This document shows positions 8,649-16,109 of a DNA stretch of 22,248 bases, piece after piece; the first letter of the stretch is position 1, and each line of letters opens with the position of its first letter. The position numbers and the translations under genes were made by a program. Origin of the DNA: DATARH01 sp035935235 (GTDB lineage Bacteria > Pseudomonadota > Alphaproteobacteria > ATCC43930 > CGMCC-115725); assembly GCA_035935235.1 (NCBI GenBank), contig DASYXG010000286.1:1-22248 (forward strand), read 5' to 3'. The notes under the pieces were generated by a model. That model searched no databases, was not told the origin of the DNA, and saw nothing but the letters and a program-made list of their open reading frames with translations.

Positions 8649-9764
8649 TCAGCCCGTCAGTTCGAGAATATCGAGCCCGTTCAGCCGGTCGATCAGGAAG
8701 ACCAGGCCGCGCGACTTGTCGACGAAGACGTCGTTCGACTGCACGATCGTCTGCCCGGCGCCGGGGGCCGGCATAAACGAATCCACTTCTTCCGGCCTGT
8801 ATGGGTTTGAGATATCGACTGCGCGCAGCCCGCCGCCGAACCAGGTGACGAGGATAATGTTGCCGTTGACCGTCTCCTGCGGTTGGTGCGCGCCGAACCA
8901 GCAGAGCGGGTCGAATGGCTTGTCATGCGGCACCGCCCAGGTCGAGATCGGCACCGGGTGTTCCTCATCGGTGATATCGACGATCCACATAAAGGCGTTG
9001 GGCGACGAGGTCAGCCGGTCGGAGACCTCCTCGTCGGTCACCACCGCGACTTTGCGCCCCATCAGCTCATAGGGGATCGGCAATACCGTGTGTGTCGGAC
9101 ACGGGTAGGGCGGGCTCCAATCGAGACCGGAGATGAATTTCGGGTTCCGCAGATCGCTGCAATCGAGGATGACGAACCCGCCATGCCAGTAGCTGGTGTA
9201 GAGCCGGTCGCCACGGCGCAGCGGATGATGGCAGCGGTGCCGCCGGCCGGGCCAGGTCGGGGTCTCGCCGCCGGCGGTCCATTGCCCCGGCATATGCCAC
9301 TTGCCGATCGCCTCGGGCCTCGTCGGATTGGCGAGATCGAGGATGACAACGATATCTCCTACATATCCTTCCTCCTCAGACGATATGTAAGCGTAGCGTC
9401 CATCGGAATCGAACCGGTGCGAGCCACCCGATTTGTAACGTCCGATTTCGCACGGACGGGTCTTGTCCTTGACGTCGTAGATCTTGATGCCGCCGGCCCA
9501 GCCCTCGGGCTTCTCGGGGTTGCGGGCGCGAAATAGCTCCTGGTTGACCAGCATCACATCGCCGTGCACCCGCACCTTGTGCGAGTGCATAAAGCTCGGA
9601 ATCTCGATCCGGCTGACGATGCGCGGCTTCCTCGGGTCGCTGACATCGACAATCGAGGTGCCGTCGGGCGGTCCCATATGGCCGACATAGGCATGGTCGC
9701 CCTCAGCGACGACCTGGCCGCCGCCGGGAATGTCGAGTTTGGCGAGATGCTTCAAGACGGCCAT
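8649..9764 (-). CDS. LVIVD-repeat beta-propeller protein
   Basis: The 371-residue protein consists of repeated blades of the LVIVD type. The motifs are SIVDVSDPRKPRIV (about 37-50), IKIYDVKDKTRP (93-104), VVILDLANPTRPEAIG (139-154), FVILDCSDLRNPKFIS (197-212), MWIVDITDEEHPVPIS (259-274), LRAVDISNPYRPEEV (313-327) and a final LNGLDILEL. That gives six or seven blades. There is no signal peptide, so it should be cytoplasmic. Histidines recur at blade ends (H62, H116, H176/179/180, H225, H293), which suggests a metal site, but this is my inference. Function of the family is largely unknown. The start ATG has AAGGAG upstream, within a hairpin that could hide it. recR follows closely downstream. 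Confidence 0.82.
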   Translation of the reverse strand: MAVLKHLAKLDIPGGGQVVAEGDHAYVGHMGPPDGTSIVDVSDPRKPRIVSRIEIPSFMHSHKVRVHGDVMLVNQELFRARNPEKPEGWAGGIKIYDVKDKTRPCEIGRYKSGGSHRFDSDGRYAYISSEEEGYVGDIVVILDLANPTRPEAIGKWHMPGQWTAGGETPTWPGRRHRCHHPLRRGDRLYTSYWHGGFVILDCSDLRNPKFISGLDWSPPYPCPTHTVLPIPYELMGRKVAVVTDEEVSDRLTSSPNAFMWIVDITDEEHPVPISTWAVPHDKPFDPLCWFGAHQPQETVNGNIILVTWFGGGLRAVDISNPYRPEEVDSFMPAPGAGQTIVQSNDVFVDKSRGLVFLIDRLNGLDILELTG

Positions 9765-9770
9765 ATCTGA

Positions 9771-9791
9771 CTTCTCCTTGGATCGGAGAAG
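9771..9791 (-). promoter_or_regulatory. Hairpin covering the Shine-Dalgarno of the propeller gene
   Basis: On the minus strand CTTCTCC (9791-9785) can pair perfectly with GGAGAAG (9777-9771) across a seven-base loop. The 3' arm overlaps the Shine-Dalgarno AAGGAG of the gene that starts at 9764. A folded stem would block ribosome access. No regulator is visible. Confidence 0.4.
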
Positions 9792-9843
9792 ACGCTACCA
9801 CGCCGCCTTTGCAGCCGCATCCCGGTCGATGCGGCACAAACCG

Positions 9844-10026
9844 CTACCGCACGTGCTCGGGCTTACCCTTGCGCTTGGTCGCGGCGAATTCCTCGAGCTG
9901 TTCCTCGTTCATCGATTCGTACATTTGCCGCGAAGCGCCCATGAGCTCGCTGACCTTCAGCTCCCCGCGCTTGGCCGCGAGCGCCATGCCCGCCGCCTTT
10001 TGCTGCGCCTTCGATTTCGCTGGCAT
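9844..10026 (-). CDS. Small DUF3008-like protein
   Basis: The 60-residue protein begins MPAKSKAQQKAAGMALAAKRGE and continues with a helical stretch LKVSELMGASRQMYESMNEEQLEEFAAT and a basic tail. This matches my recollection of the DUF3008 family, small soluble proteins of unknown function found widely in Proteobacteria. The frame is open further upstream, but the ATG at 10024-10026 is the family start, and the extension would overlap the end of the upstream solute-binding protein gene. It lies between two minus-strand genes with a 61-base gap upstream and a 79-base gap downstream. Confidence 0.8.
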   Translation of the reverse strand: MPAKSKAQQKAAGMALAAKRGELKVSELMGASRQMYESMNEEQLEEFAATKRKGKPEHVR

Positions 10027-10087
10027 TCTCTCACCCACGTTCAGGTTCAGGTATTGGGAAACGAACGACGAGGCGCCGAGGTTCGCG

Positions 10088-11692
10088 CTATTTATCGAGC
10101 CAGATTGTCGCCAGATCCTGATTGACGTAATGGCTGGGGCTGATCTTCCAGCCTTTGACATAGCTGCGATAGGGCACGATGCGATAGCGCCATAACAGGA
10201 AGATCTCGTGCGCCTCGGTGTCGAGCACACGCTTCTCGAACTGCCGCATCAGGTCGCGCTGCTTGGCGAAGTCGGGCTCGAGCAGCATCCGGTTGTAGAT
10301 GGCGATCTCCTCGGGATCCTCGTAATTGCCGAAATTGAAGGGAGACACCGAGTGCGGCAGGTATTTGGTGCCGTCGAGCAGCGGGTTGACGACAGTTTGG
10401 CAATCGCCGTCGAGCGCCACCGCGAAATCGCCGTGCTTCATCGCCTCGACGTAGGGACCGGTGGCGAGCACTTTCTGAGTCACCTTAAGGCCGATCTTGC
10501 TCCACTCGTCGATCACCCAGGTCGCATTGAACTTGTACGGCTGGTCGACATTGCGGTTGACCAATTCAAAGCTCAACCCCTCGGCGCCAGCCTCCTTCAA
10601 TAACCGTTTCGCCTCGTCGCGAGACTTGTCGATGTCCGGCCAGTATCCCGCCAACTGCTGCAGCTCATCCTTGGTCGCCGCCAGCGGCGAGCCGGGAAAC
10701 CCGACCCCGCCGACCGTCTTTTCGATGGTGATCTTCGCCAAAGCGGCCGCGGTTCCCCAGCGGTCGATCGCCAGGGTGAGCGCGCGACGTACCCGGGCAT
10801 CGCCGAACGGTTTCTTCTGGTGATTCGGCGTAATCAGCGCCCCGCAGTTCCAATCGCTCTCCTGAACCGCGAGCTGATCGCCCAGCGCCGCGACGAGTTC
10901 GTCGCGAGTCGCTGGCGGAAAACCGCGAAACTCGATTGCCGCGCGGTCGCCACGGATCGCCGCGACCCGGGTCGCCTGCTTGTCTGCGAAAATGCCGATA
11001 AAGCCGTCGAGATAAGGTAGGCCTGGGCGGAAGTAATCGGGGTTGCGTTCGCCGGTGACCGATTGCCCGGCCTGATAGTCCTTGAAGCGAAACGGGCCGG
11101 AGCCCATCACATTCTTTTCATACCAATGCGGGCCGCGGCTGGGGTCGTCGAGGATCGCCTTCTCGTAGATGAAGGTATAGGGGTTAGCGAGCGCCGGCAA
11201 AAACGCCGCGGTGGCGAATTTGAGATGAAAGACGACGGTGTTCGCGTCGGGCGCCTCGACCGTGTCGACCATCGAATAATAACCGCGCTGTGCGCTGATG
11301 ACCCCGTCCGGCGGGAAGATGATCTCGTTCCAACTCGCCGCCACATCAGAGGCGGTCAGCGGCGATCCGTCGTGAAACTTGACGTCCGTGCGGATCGGAA
11401 AGGCGTAGGTGCGGCCATCATCGGTGGGCGCGGGAATCGCGCTGCAGACATCGCAGACGAATTGGGTCGTGTCGCTCGGATTGTCCGGGTTCGCCCGGAT
11501 CAGCACGCTGTAGAATGGCGCCATCGCGTGGATTGTCGCGAACGTGTTCTCGCGATGTCCGTCGAAGCTCGGCGGTGCGTCGGCAGGAATCAGGTAAGTC
11601 AGCGTACCGCCCCGCTTGGGCGTGTCCTCCGCCAGCGCCGGATGGCTCAGGAGCATGAGGATAGCCGCGCCCGTGGTGAAGCTTCGATGCAT
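10088..11692 (-). CDS. ABC transporter substrate-binding protein, family 5 (peptide/opine type)
   Basis: The 534-residue protein is a periplasmic solute-binding protein of the DppA/OppA type. A signal peptide is clear: a short basic start, a hydrophobic core AAILMLLS and a probable cleavage after ALA at residue 21. Family landmarks are RGGTLTYLIPADAPPSFDGH (28-47), FHDGSPLTASDVAASW in the first lobe, MGSGPFRFKDYQAGQ and DARVRRALTLAIDR. The ATG has a strong GGAGGGG ribosome site on the minus strand just upstream. No permease or ATPase gene is nearby, so it is an orphan binding protein here. The ligand cannot be told from the sequence. Confidence 0.93.
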   Translation of the reverse strand: MHRSFTTGAAILMLLSHPALAEDTPKRGGTLTYLIPADAPPSFDGHRENTFATIHAMAPFYSVLIRANPDNPSDTTQFVCDVCSAIPAPTDDGRTYAFPIRTDVKFHDGSPLTASDVAASWNEIIFPPDGVISAQRGYYSMVDTVEAPDANTVVFHLKFATAAFLPALANPYTFIYEKAILDDPSRGPHWYEKNVMGSGPFRFKDYQAGQSVTGERNPDYFRPGLPYLDGFIGIFADKQATRVAAIRGDRAAIEFRGFPPATRDELVAALGDQLAVQESDWNCGALITPNHQKKPFGDARVRRALTLAIDRWGTAAALAKITIEKTVGGVGFPGSPLAATKDELQQLAGYWPDIDKSRDEAKRLLKEAGAEGLSFELVNRNVDQPYKFNATWVIDEWSKIGLKVTQKVLATGPYVEAMKHGDFAVALDGDCQTVVNPLLDGTKYLPHSVSPFNFGNYEDPEEIAIYNRMLLEPDFAKQRDLMRQFEKRVLDTEAHEIFLLWRYRIVPYRSYVKGWKISPSHYVNQDLATIWLDK

Positions 11693-11776
11693 CGCCCCCT
11701 CCGCTTTCGACGCGGGTTTTAGCGCGGAGCCGGTGCTCCGGTGCCGGAAACTTGCCGCGCACGTCTCGGCACCTGA

Positions 11777-11782
11777 TATAGT
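11777..11782 (+). promoter_or_regulatory. ffs: -10 box of the SRP RNA promoter
   Basis: TATAGT at 11777-11782 matches the TATAAT consensus in five of six positions. It lies six bases before the predicted 5' end of the SRP RNA. A weak -35 TTGCCG at 11752-11757 has a long 19-base spacer, so only the -10 is well supported. Confidence 0.55.
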
Positions 11783-11787
11783 GCGGC

Positions 11788-11890
11788 GGGAGGTCGGCGG
11801 CGGACAGGTCCCTCGCCAACCCGGTCAGGTCCGGAAGGAAGCAGCCGTAACGAGTTCCGGCCTGGGTCGTTCGTTCGGTCTCCCACCTCT
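11788..11890 (+). ncRNA. ffs: Small signal recognition particle RNA (4.5S type)
   Basis: The universally conserved core of bacterial SRP RNA is present: the GGAA tetraloop and asymmetric internal loop in CCGGAAGGAAGCAGCC (11831-11846), with GGTCAGGT before it. The flanks fold back into a long rod: GGGAG at 11788-11792 pairs with CTCCC at 11880-11884, and ACCCGG near 11819-11824 pairs with the CCTGGGT side near 11861-11867. The RNA is about 100 nucleotides long and ends in CTCTTTT, a terminator-like T run. It binds Ffh to target membrane proteins. Its position directly upstream of dnaX is a known arrangement in several bacteria. The exact ends are estimates. Confidence 0.93.
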
Positions 11891-11917
11891 TTTCAGCGCC
11901 ATGGTCATCGCCCATCG

Positions 11918-13792
11918 ATGAGCGACGCCGCGACCCATTATCGCGTGCTGGCCCGCAAATACCGGCCGCAGACCTTCGCCGAGCTGATCGGCCAGGCGGC
12001 GATGGTGCGCACCCTGGCGAACGCGATCTCGAGCGGCCGGGTCGCCCACGCCTTTATCCTCACCGGGGTGCGTGGAGTCGGCAAGACCACGACCGCGCGG
12101 ATCATCGCCCGCGCGCTCAATTGCGTCGGACCCGATGGCACAGGTGGGCCGACCGTCAGTCCCTGCGGCGAGTGCGAACACTGCCGGGGCATCGCCGAGG
12201 ACCGCCATGTCGACGTGATCGAAATGGACGCCGCCTCGCGCACCGGTGTCGACGACATCCGCGAACTCACCGACGGCATGCGCTACCGCCCGGTCTCGGC
12301 GCGGTTCAAGGTCTACATCATCGACGAAGTGCACATGCTTTCCAAGAACGCCTTCAACGCGTTGTTGAAGACGCTCGAGGAGCCGCCGCCCGACGTCAAA
12401 TTCGTCTTCGCCACCACCGAAATCCAGAAAGTGCCGGTGACGGTGCTGTCGCGCTGCCAGCGCTTCTCGCTGCGCCGCGTGCCGATCGAACAACTCGTCG
12501 CGCATTACCAGGGAATCGCCAAGGCCGAGGCGGTGGAGATCGAACCGGCGGCGCTCGGCCTCATCGCTCGCGCCGCCGACGGCTCAGTGCGCGATGGCCT
12601 GTCGCTGCTCGACCAGGCGATCGCACTCGCTGGTGGTTCGACCCTGGGCGGCCCGATCGCCGAGGATTTGGTGCGCGACATGCTCGGCATCGCCGACCGC
12701 GGCCTCATCTTCGATCTGTTCGAGACCGTGCTGAAGGGCGACGCCGCTGGCGCGCTCGACCGCATGGAGGCGCTCTATCAAGGCGGCGCCGATCCGCTCT
12801 CGGTGATCCAGGACCTCCTCGATCTCGCGCATTTCGTCACCCGGCTCAAGCTCGTACCCGAGGCCGGCGCCGGCGACCCGATGGAGGAAGGCGACCGCGA
12901 GCGCGCCCGGCCTCTGGCGGCACAATTACCGATGCCGGTGCTGGCGCGTGCTTGGCAGATGCTGCTAAAGGGCATCGAGGAGGTTCAAGCCGCTCCTGGC
13001 GCCCGCCAAGCGGCGGAGATGGTGCTGGTTCGCCTTGCTTATGTCGCCGATCTTCCGGTTCCCGCCGAGTTGGTAAAGAGCATCGACCTCGGCACGGTAT
13101 CTTCCGCGCCCGCGCCGCTCGTGGCTAGACCCGTCGCGGCCGAGCCCGGTCCGCCGCCCACCGTCGAGTCACCCGGCGGCACCGAACCCGTCTTTGTCGA
13201 GCCGTTCGCCAGCGGGCCGCCGGCCACGATTGCGCTGCCCCGCGCCGATAGCGGCAACGCCGCGCCGGCAATGGTGGCGTTCGAACCGGAGCCTCAGCGA
13301 GATCCCGCGGCGCTGCCGGTCGCACCGCCGCGCGGTCCGTCGCTCGACCCGGTGCCGCAAAATTTCACCGAGACCGTCGCGCTCTTTGACCGGCACCGCG
13401 AAGGCGTTACCGCGGCGCAGCTGCGTACGCAGGTTCATCTCGTCGCGTTTGAGCCCGGTCAGATCGAGTTCCGTCCGGCCGAGGGCGCGCCGCGCGACCT
13501 CGCGAGCCGGCTGGGGCAAAAGCTAGGCGAGTGGACCGGCACGCGTTGGGTCGTCGCGGTGTCGCAAGAAGATGGCGCGCCGACCCTCGAACAGCAGGAA
13601 CGGGCGCGCGTTAGCGAATTGGAGAGCGAGGTCGCCCGCCACCCGCTAGTGCGCGCGGTGCTCGACGCCTTCCCTGGCGCGACCATCGCCGCCGTGCGCG
13701 AGCGCTTTGCCGGCGGCGGCCAGGCCGCCGGAGACGAAGACAGCGTCGAACCTGGCGAGGATGCCGCCGGCAGCGAAGAGGACGAGCTATGA
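11918..13792 (+). CDS. dnaX: DNA polymerase III subunits gamma/tau
   Basis: The 624-residue protein is the clamp-loader ATPase DnaX. It starts MSDAATHYRVLARKYRPQTFAELIGQ and has Walker A GVRGVGKT (50-57), the zinc module C69, C83, C86, C89, Walker B YIIDEVH (133-139) and ALLKTLEEPP. A Pro/Ala-rich linker (about 390-480) leads to a C-terminal tau-like domain. No Shine-Dalgarno is visible before the ATG. A six-codon open frame (ATG 11901 to TGA 11919-11921) overlaps the start by ATGA, which might couple translation. I saw no E. coli-like A-rich slippage site, so gamma production by frameshift cannot be claimed. ybaB overlaps its end. Confidence 0.96.
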   Translation: MSDAATHYRVLARKYRPQTFAELIGQAAMVRTLANAISSGRVAHAFILTGVRGVGKTTTARIIARALNCVGPDGTGGPTVSPCGECEHCRGIAEDRHVDVIEMDAASRTGVDDIRELTDGMRYRPVSARFKVYIIDEVHMLSKNAFNALLKTLEEPPPDVKFVFATTEIQKVPVTVLSRCQRFSLRRVPIEQLVAHYQGIAKAEAVEIEPAALGLIARAADGSVRDGLSLLDQAIALAGGSTLGGPIAEDLVRDMLGIADRGLIFDLFETVLKGDAAGALDRMEALYQGGADPLSVIQDLLDLAHFVTRLKLVPEAGAGDPMEEGDRERARPLAAQLPMPVLARAWQMLLKGIEEVQAAPGARQAAEMVLVRLAYVADLPVPAELVKSIDLGTVSSAPAPLVARPVAAEPGPPPTVESPGGTEPVFVEPFASGPPATIALPRADSGNAAPAMVAFEPEPQRDPAALPVAPPRGPSLDPVPQNFTETVALFDRHREGVTAAQLRTQVHLVAFEPGQIEFRPAEGAPRDLASRLGQKLGEWTGTRWVVAVSQEDGAPTLEQQERARVSELESEVARHPLVRAVLDAFPGATIAAVRERFAGGGQAAGDEDSVEPGEDAAGSEEDEL

Positions 13793-14112
13793 AGAATCTC
13801 GGTCAGCTGATGAAGCAGGCCCAGCAGATGCAGCAAAAGATGGCCGAGATCCAGGCGCAGCTCGAAACCGTCGAGATGACCGGCATGGCCGGTGGCGGAA
13901 TGGTTCAGGTGACGCTCAACGGCAAGGGCGAATTGAAGAAGATCAAGATCGACAAATCGGTACTCGACCCGAGCGACAGCGAGGTCGTCGAGGATCTGGT
14001 CGTCGCTGCTTTCAACGACGCGCGGCAGAAGGTCAACGCTCACACCGAGGCCGAGATGCACAAGCTGACCGGCGGCCTCAACCTTCCGGGTGGGATGAAG
14101 CTCCCGTTCTAG
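13789..14112 (+). CDS. ybaB: YbaB/EbfC nucleoid-associated protein
   Basis: The 107-residue protein is a full-length YbaB/EbfC, a small dimeric DNA-binding protein. It shows MKNLGQLMKQAQQMQQKMAEIQAQLE, a Met/Gln-rich helix, then GMAGGGMVQVTLNGKGELKKIKIDKSVLDP and the C-terminal helix ending KLTGGLNLPGGMKLPF. Its ATG overlaps the dnaX stop (ATGA), so the two are translationally coupled. The usual third gene, recR, is missing from the downstream position, where a convergent marR gene begins its stop only six bases away. Confidence 0.95.
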   Translation: MKNLGQLMKQAQQMQQKMAEIQAQLETVEMTGMAGGGMVQVTLNGKGELKKIKIDKSVLDPSDSEVVEDLVVAAFNDARQKVNAHTEAEMHKLTGGLNLPGGMKLPF

Positions 14113-14118
14113 GCGCGG

Positions 14119-14562
14119 CTAAGCCGGACCGGCGAAATCGCTGGCGACGACCTCACGCAATAAGCCGCGCAACTCGGCGGCCCGGTCGTCGCCGAAGACC
14201 TCGTTGAATTTTTTCTGCGCTTCTTCCCATCGCTCGACCGTGGCGCGATGGCGGGCTAGTCCTGCCTCGGTCAAGCGCAACTCGTGGCGGCGGCGATCGG
14301 TCGCGCTCGGCGCCACCTCGATCAGCCCGTCGCGCTGCAACGGCAGGATGTTGCGGCCCAAGGTCGTGCGGTCCATCACCAACTTGGCGGCAAGCGCGTT
14401 GATCGACATCGGCCCCCCCCATCTGAGACGACTGAGGATGGCGTACTGCGTCGCCCGCAACCCTGTCGGCGCAAATATCTGGTCGTAGAACTGCGTCACA
14501 TGTCGGGCTGCCTGACGGATCGCCAGGCAGTTGCATTCCTGAAATCGCGGTGCGTCGCTCAT
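14119..14562 (-). CDS. MarR-family transcriptional regulator
   Basis: The 147-residue protein is a MarR-type winged-helix repressor. Helices 1-2 (FQECNCLAIRQAARHVTQFYD, with Cys10 and Cys12) precede the HTH (about 51-81, PMSINALAAKLVMDRTTLGRNILPLQRDGL) and the wing DRRRHELRLT (89-98). The two N-terminal cysteines might sense redox state, but this is speculation. It is divergent from a MATE exporter gene and probably represses it and itself, because an operator-like repeat spans both promoters. The coding strand carries a run of eight G at codons 48-50 (W-G-G), just before the HTH, which is a likely slippage site. Confidence 0.93.
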   Translation of the reverse strand: MSDAPRFQECNCLAIRQAARHVTQFYDQIFAPTGLRATQYAILSRLRWGGPMSINALAAKLVMDRTTLGRNILPLQRDGLIEVAPSATDRRRHELRLTEAGLARHRATVERWEEAQKKFNEVFGDDRAAELRGLLREVVASDFAGPA

Positions 14563-14576
14563 CTCACGTCACAATC

Positions 14577-14605
14577 TGGACAAAGCGCATATACACCCAT
14601 ATATA
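14577..14605 (+). promoter_or_regulatory. Promoter of the MATE exporter gene
   Basis: TGGACA (14577-14582) and TATATA (14600-14605) are separated by exactly 17 bases, a good sigma70 match. Transcription would begin near 14612, which rules out the upstream GTG at 14607 as the start of the exporter and favours the ATG at 14652. Confidence 0.6.
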
Positions 14606-14616
14606 GGTGCATATAC
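14587..14616. promoter_or_regulatory. Operator-like repeat between marR and the MATE gene
   Basis: Two copies of GCATATAC (14587-14594 and 14609-14616) lie 22 bases apart, two helical turns. Between and overlapping them is an imperfect palindrome, CACC-C-ATATAT-A-GGTG (14594-14609). The palindrome covers the -10 of the exporter promoter and touches the -10 of the marR promoter. Such short palindromes are typical MarR targets. Confidence 0.55.
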
Positions 14617-14638
14617 GCTCGATTAAGCGCTTTTGCAA
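14610..14638 (-). promoter_or_regulatory. Promoter of marR
   Basis: On the minus strand TTGCAA (14638-14633) and TATATG (14615-14610) are 17 bases apart. The -10 sits five bases from that of the opposing exporter promoter, so the two promoters face each other and overlap. A single bound repressor could shut both. Confidence 0.5.
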
Positions 14639-14651
14639 AGCAGAGGATAGC

Positions 14652-16109
14652 ATGCCGCTCGGTTCCGCCAACCTTGCCGCAACCTATGGGATCGCCGACG
14701 AACTTCCAGAACCGACGGCATTGCCCGTCGCGCCGCCGCGCTCGGCTTTGGACCCGCGCACCCGTCGGCTGCTTGAGGCGCCGATCGCTACGACCCTGAT
14801 CCGCCTAGCCGCGCCCAACATGCTGGTCATGGTGGTGCAGGCCAGCCTGGGGCTAGTCGAGACCTATTTCATCGGCTGGCTCGGCACCTCGGCGTTGGCC
14901 GGGATCGCGCTGGTATTCCCGGCGGTGATGTTGATGCAGATGATGTCGGCGGGCGCGGTCGGCGGCGGGATTTCGTCGGCGGTAGCGCGCGCGCTTGGCG
15001 CCGGACGCCGTGACGACGCCGATCGCCTCGCGGTGCACGCCATAGCGATCGCGATCGGCTTCGCGCTCGTCTTCAGCGCCGTGGCGCTTATTGGCGGCAA
15101 AGCGCTTTATTCGGCAATGGGCGGGAGCGGCGCCGCGCTCGATGCGGCGCTGACCTACTCCAATGTCGTCTTCGCCGGCATGGTTCTGATCTGGCTGTTC
15201 AACGCGCTCGCCAATGTCATTCGCGGCACCGGCAACATGGCGACGCCGGCCCTGGTCAGCGTCGGCCTGACTATCGTTCTCGTGCCGCTGTCACCGGCGC
15301 TGATCTTCGGCTGGGGACCGTTTCCGCGGCTCGGGGTCGCGGGCGGCGGCGTCGCGTTGATCGCCTACTATGTGATCGGGGTGGCGGCCCTTGGCTGGTA
15401 TCTCACCTCGGGGCGCAGCGTCGTGCGTCTTCGGCTCACTGGCTGGCGTCTTGAGAAGCGGTTGTTCGCCGACATCCTCCGCGTCGGCGCGATCGCCGCA
15501 ATCATCACCGTTCAGACCAATGCGACGGTCGCCATCACCACCGCGCTGGTCGGTCAGTTCGGCGCGGCGGCGATCGCCGGCTATGGTGTCGGCTCGCGGC
15601 TGGAGTACCTGCTGGTGCCGCTGGTGTTCGGCCTCGGCAGCCCGCTGGTGGCGATGGTTGGCACCAGCATCGGCGCCGGAAATGGCGCGCGGGCGTTGCG
15701 CACGGCATGGATCGGCGCCGCCATCGCCTTCGGCTTGACCGAGACGATCGGGCTGGTCGCGGCGGCGCTGCCGTTCGCTTGGCTCCGCCTCTTCGACCGC
15801 GATCCGGCAATGCTCGCGGCCGGCTCCCAGTATCTGCGCGTCGTCGGCCCGTGCTACGGGCTTTTCGGCCTCGGCATGGCGCTCTATTTCGCCTCGCAAG
15901 GCGCGGGGCGGCTGCGCTGGCCGCTGACTGCCGCGGTGACGCGTTTTGTGCTCGCCGCGGGCGGCGGCTGGGTCGCCTTTCGCCTTACCGGCGATCTGGT
16001 CTATGTGTTCGCGGCGCTGGCGCTCGCGCTGGCGGTATTCGGCGGCATCAACGCCGCCGCGGTCGCCGCCGGCGTCTGGTTCGCCAAACCCATCGGCGTG
16101 AGGAGCTGA
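14652..16109 (+). CDS. MATE-family multidrug efflux transporter
   Basis: From the chosen start this is a 485-residue membrane protein with about twelve hydrophobic segments in two similar halves, as in MATE (NorM/DinF) exporters that use H+ or Na+ gradients to expel cationic drugs. Typical stretches are LIRLAAPNMLVMVVQASLGLVETYFIGWLG in the first segment and GYGVGSRLEYLLVPLVFGLGSPLVAMVG in the second half. The ATG at 14652 has AGAGGA four bases upstream and lies after the predicted promoter. A GTG at 14607 would lie before the transcription start. The divergent marR is the likely regulator. The stop overlaps the start of the next gene (TGATG). Confidence 0.93.
   Translation: MPLGSANLAATYGIADELPEPTALPVAPPRSALDPRTRRLLEAPIATTLIRLAAPNMLVMVVQASLGLVETYFIGWLGTSALAGIALVFPAVMLMQMMSAGAVGGGISSAVARALGAGRRDDADRLAVHAIAIAIGFALVFSAVALIGGKALYSAMGGSGAALDAALTYSNVVFAGMVLIWLFNALANVIRGTGNMATPALVSVGLTIVLVPLSPALIFGWGPFPRLGVAGGGVALIAYYVIGVAALGWYLTSGRSVVRLRLTGWRLEKRLFADILRVGAIAAIITVQTNATVAITTALVGQFGAAAIAGYGVGSRLEYLLVPLVFGLGSPLVAMVGTSIGAGNGARALRTAWIGAAIAFGLTETIGLVAAALPFAWLRLFDRDPAMLAAGSQYLRVVGPCYGLFGLGMALYFASQGAGRLRWPLTAAVTRFVLAAGGGWVAFRLTGDLVYVFAALALALAVFGGINAAAVAAGVWFAKPIGVRS

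Noticed and set aside
11725..11740. Small hairpin CGGAGC-CGGT-GCTCCG between the binding protein gene and the SRP RNA
   Set aside because: Only six base pairs, no T run and no clear position relative to a start. This is likely by chance in GC-rich DNA.
11918..13792. Programmed frameshift site in dnaX
   Set aside because: I found no A-rich slippery heptamer like that of E. coli, so a gamma product cannot be supported.
14607..14651. GTG start for the MATE exporter
   Set aside because: It lies before the predicted transcription start and within the operator. The ATG at 14652 has AGAGGA upstream.
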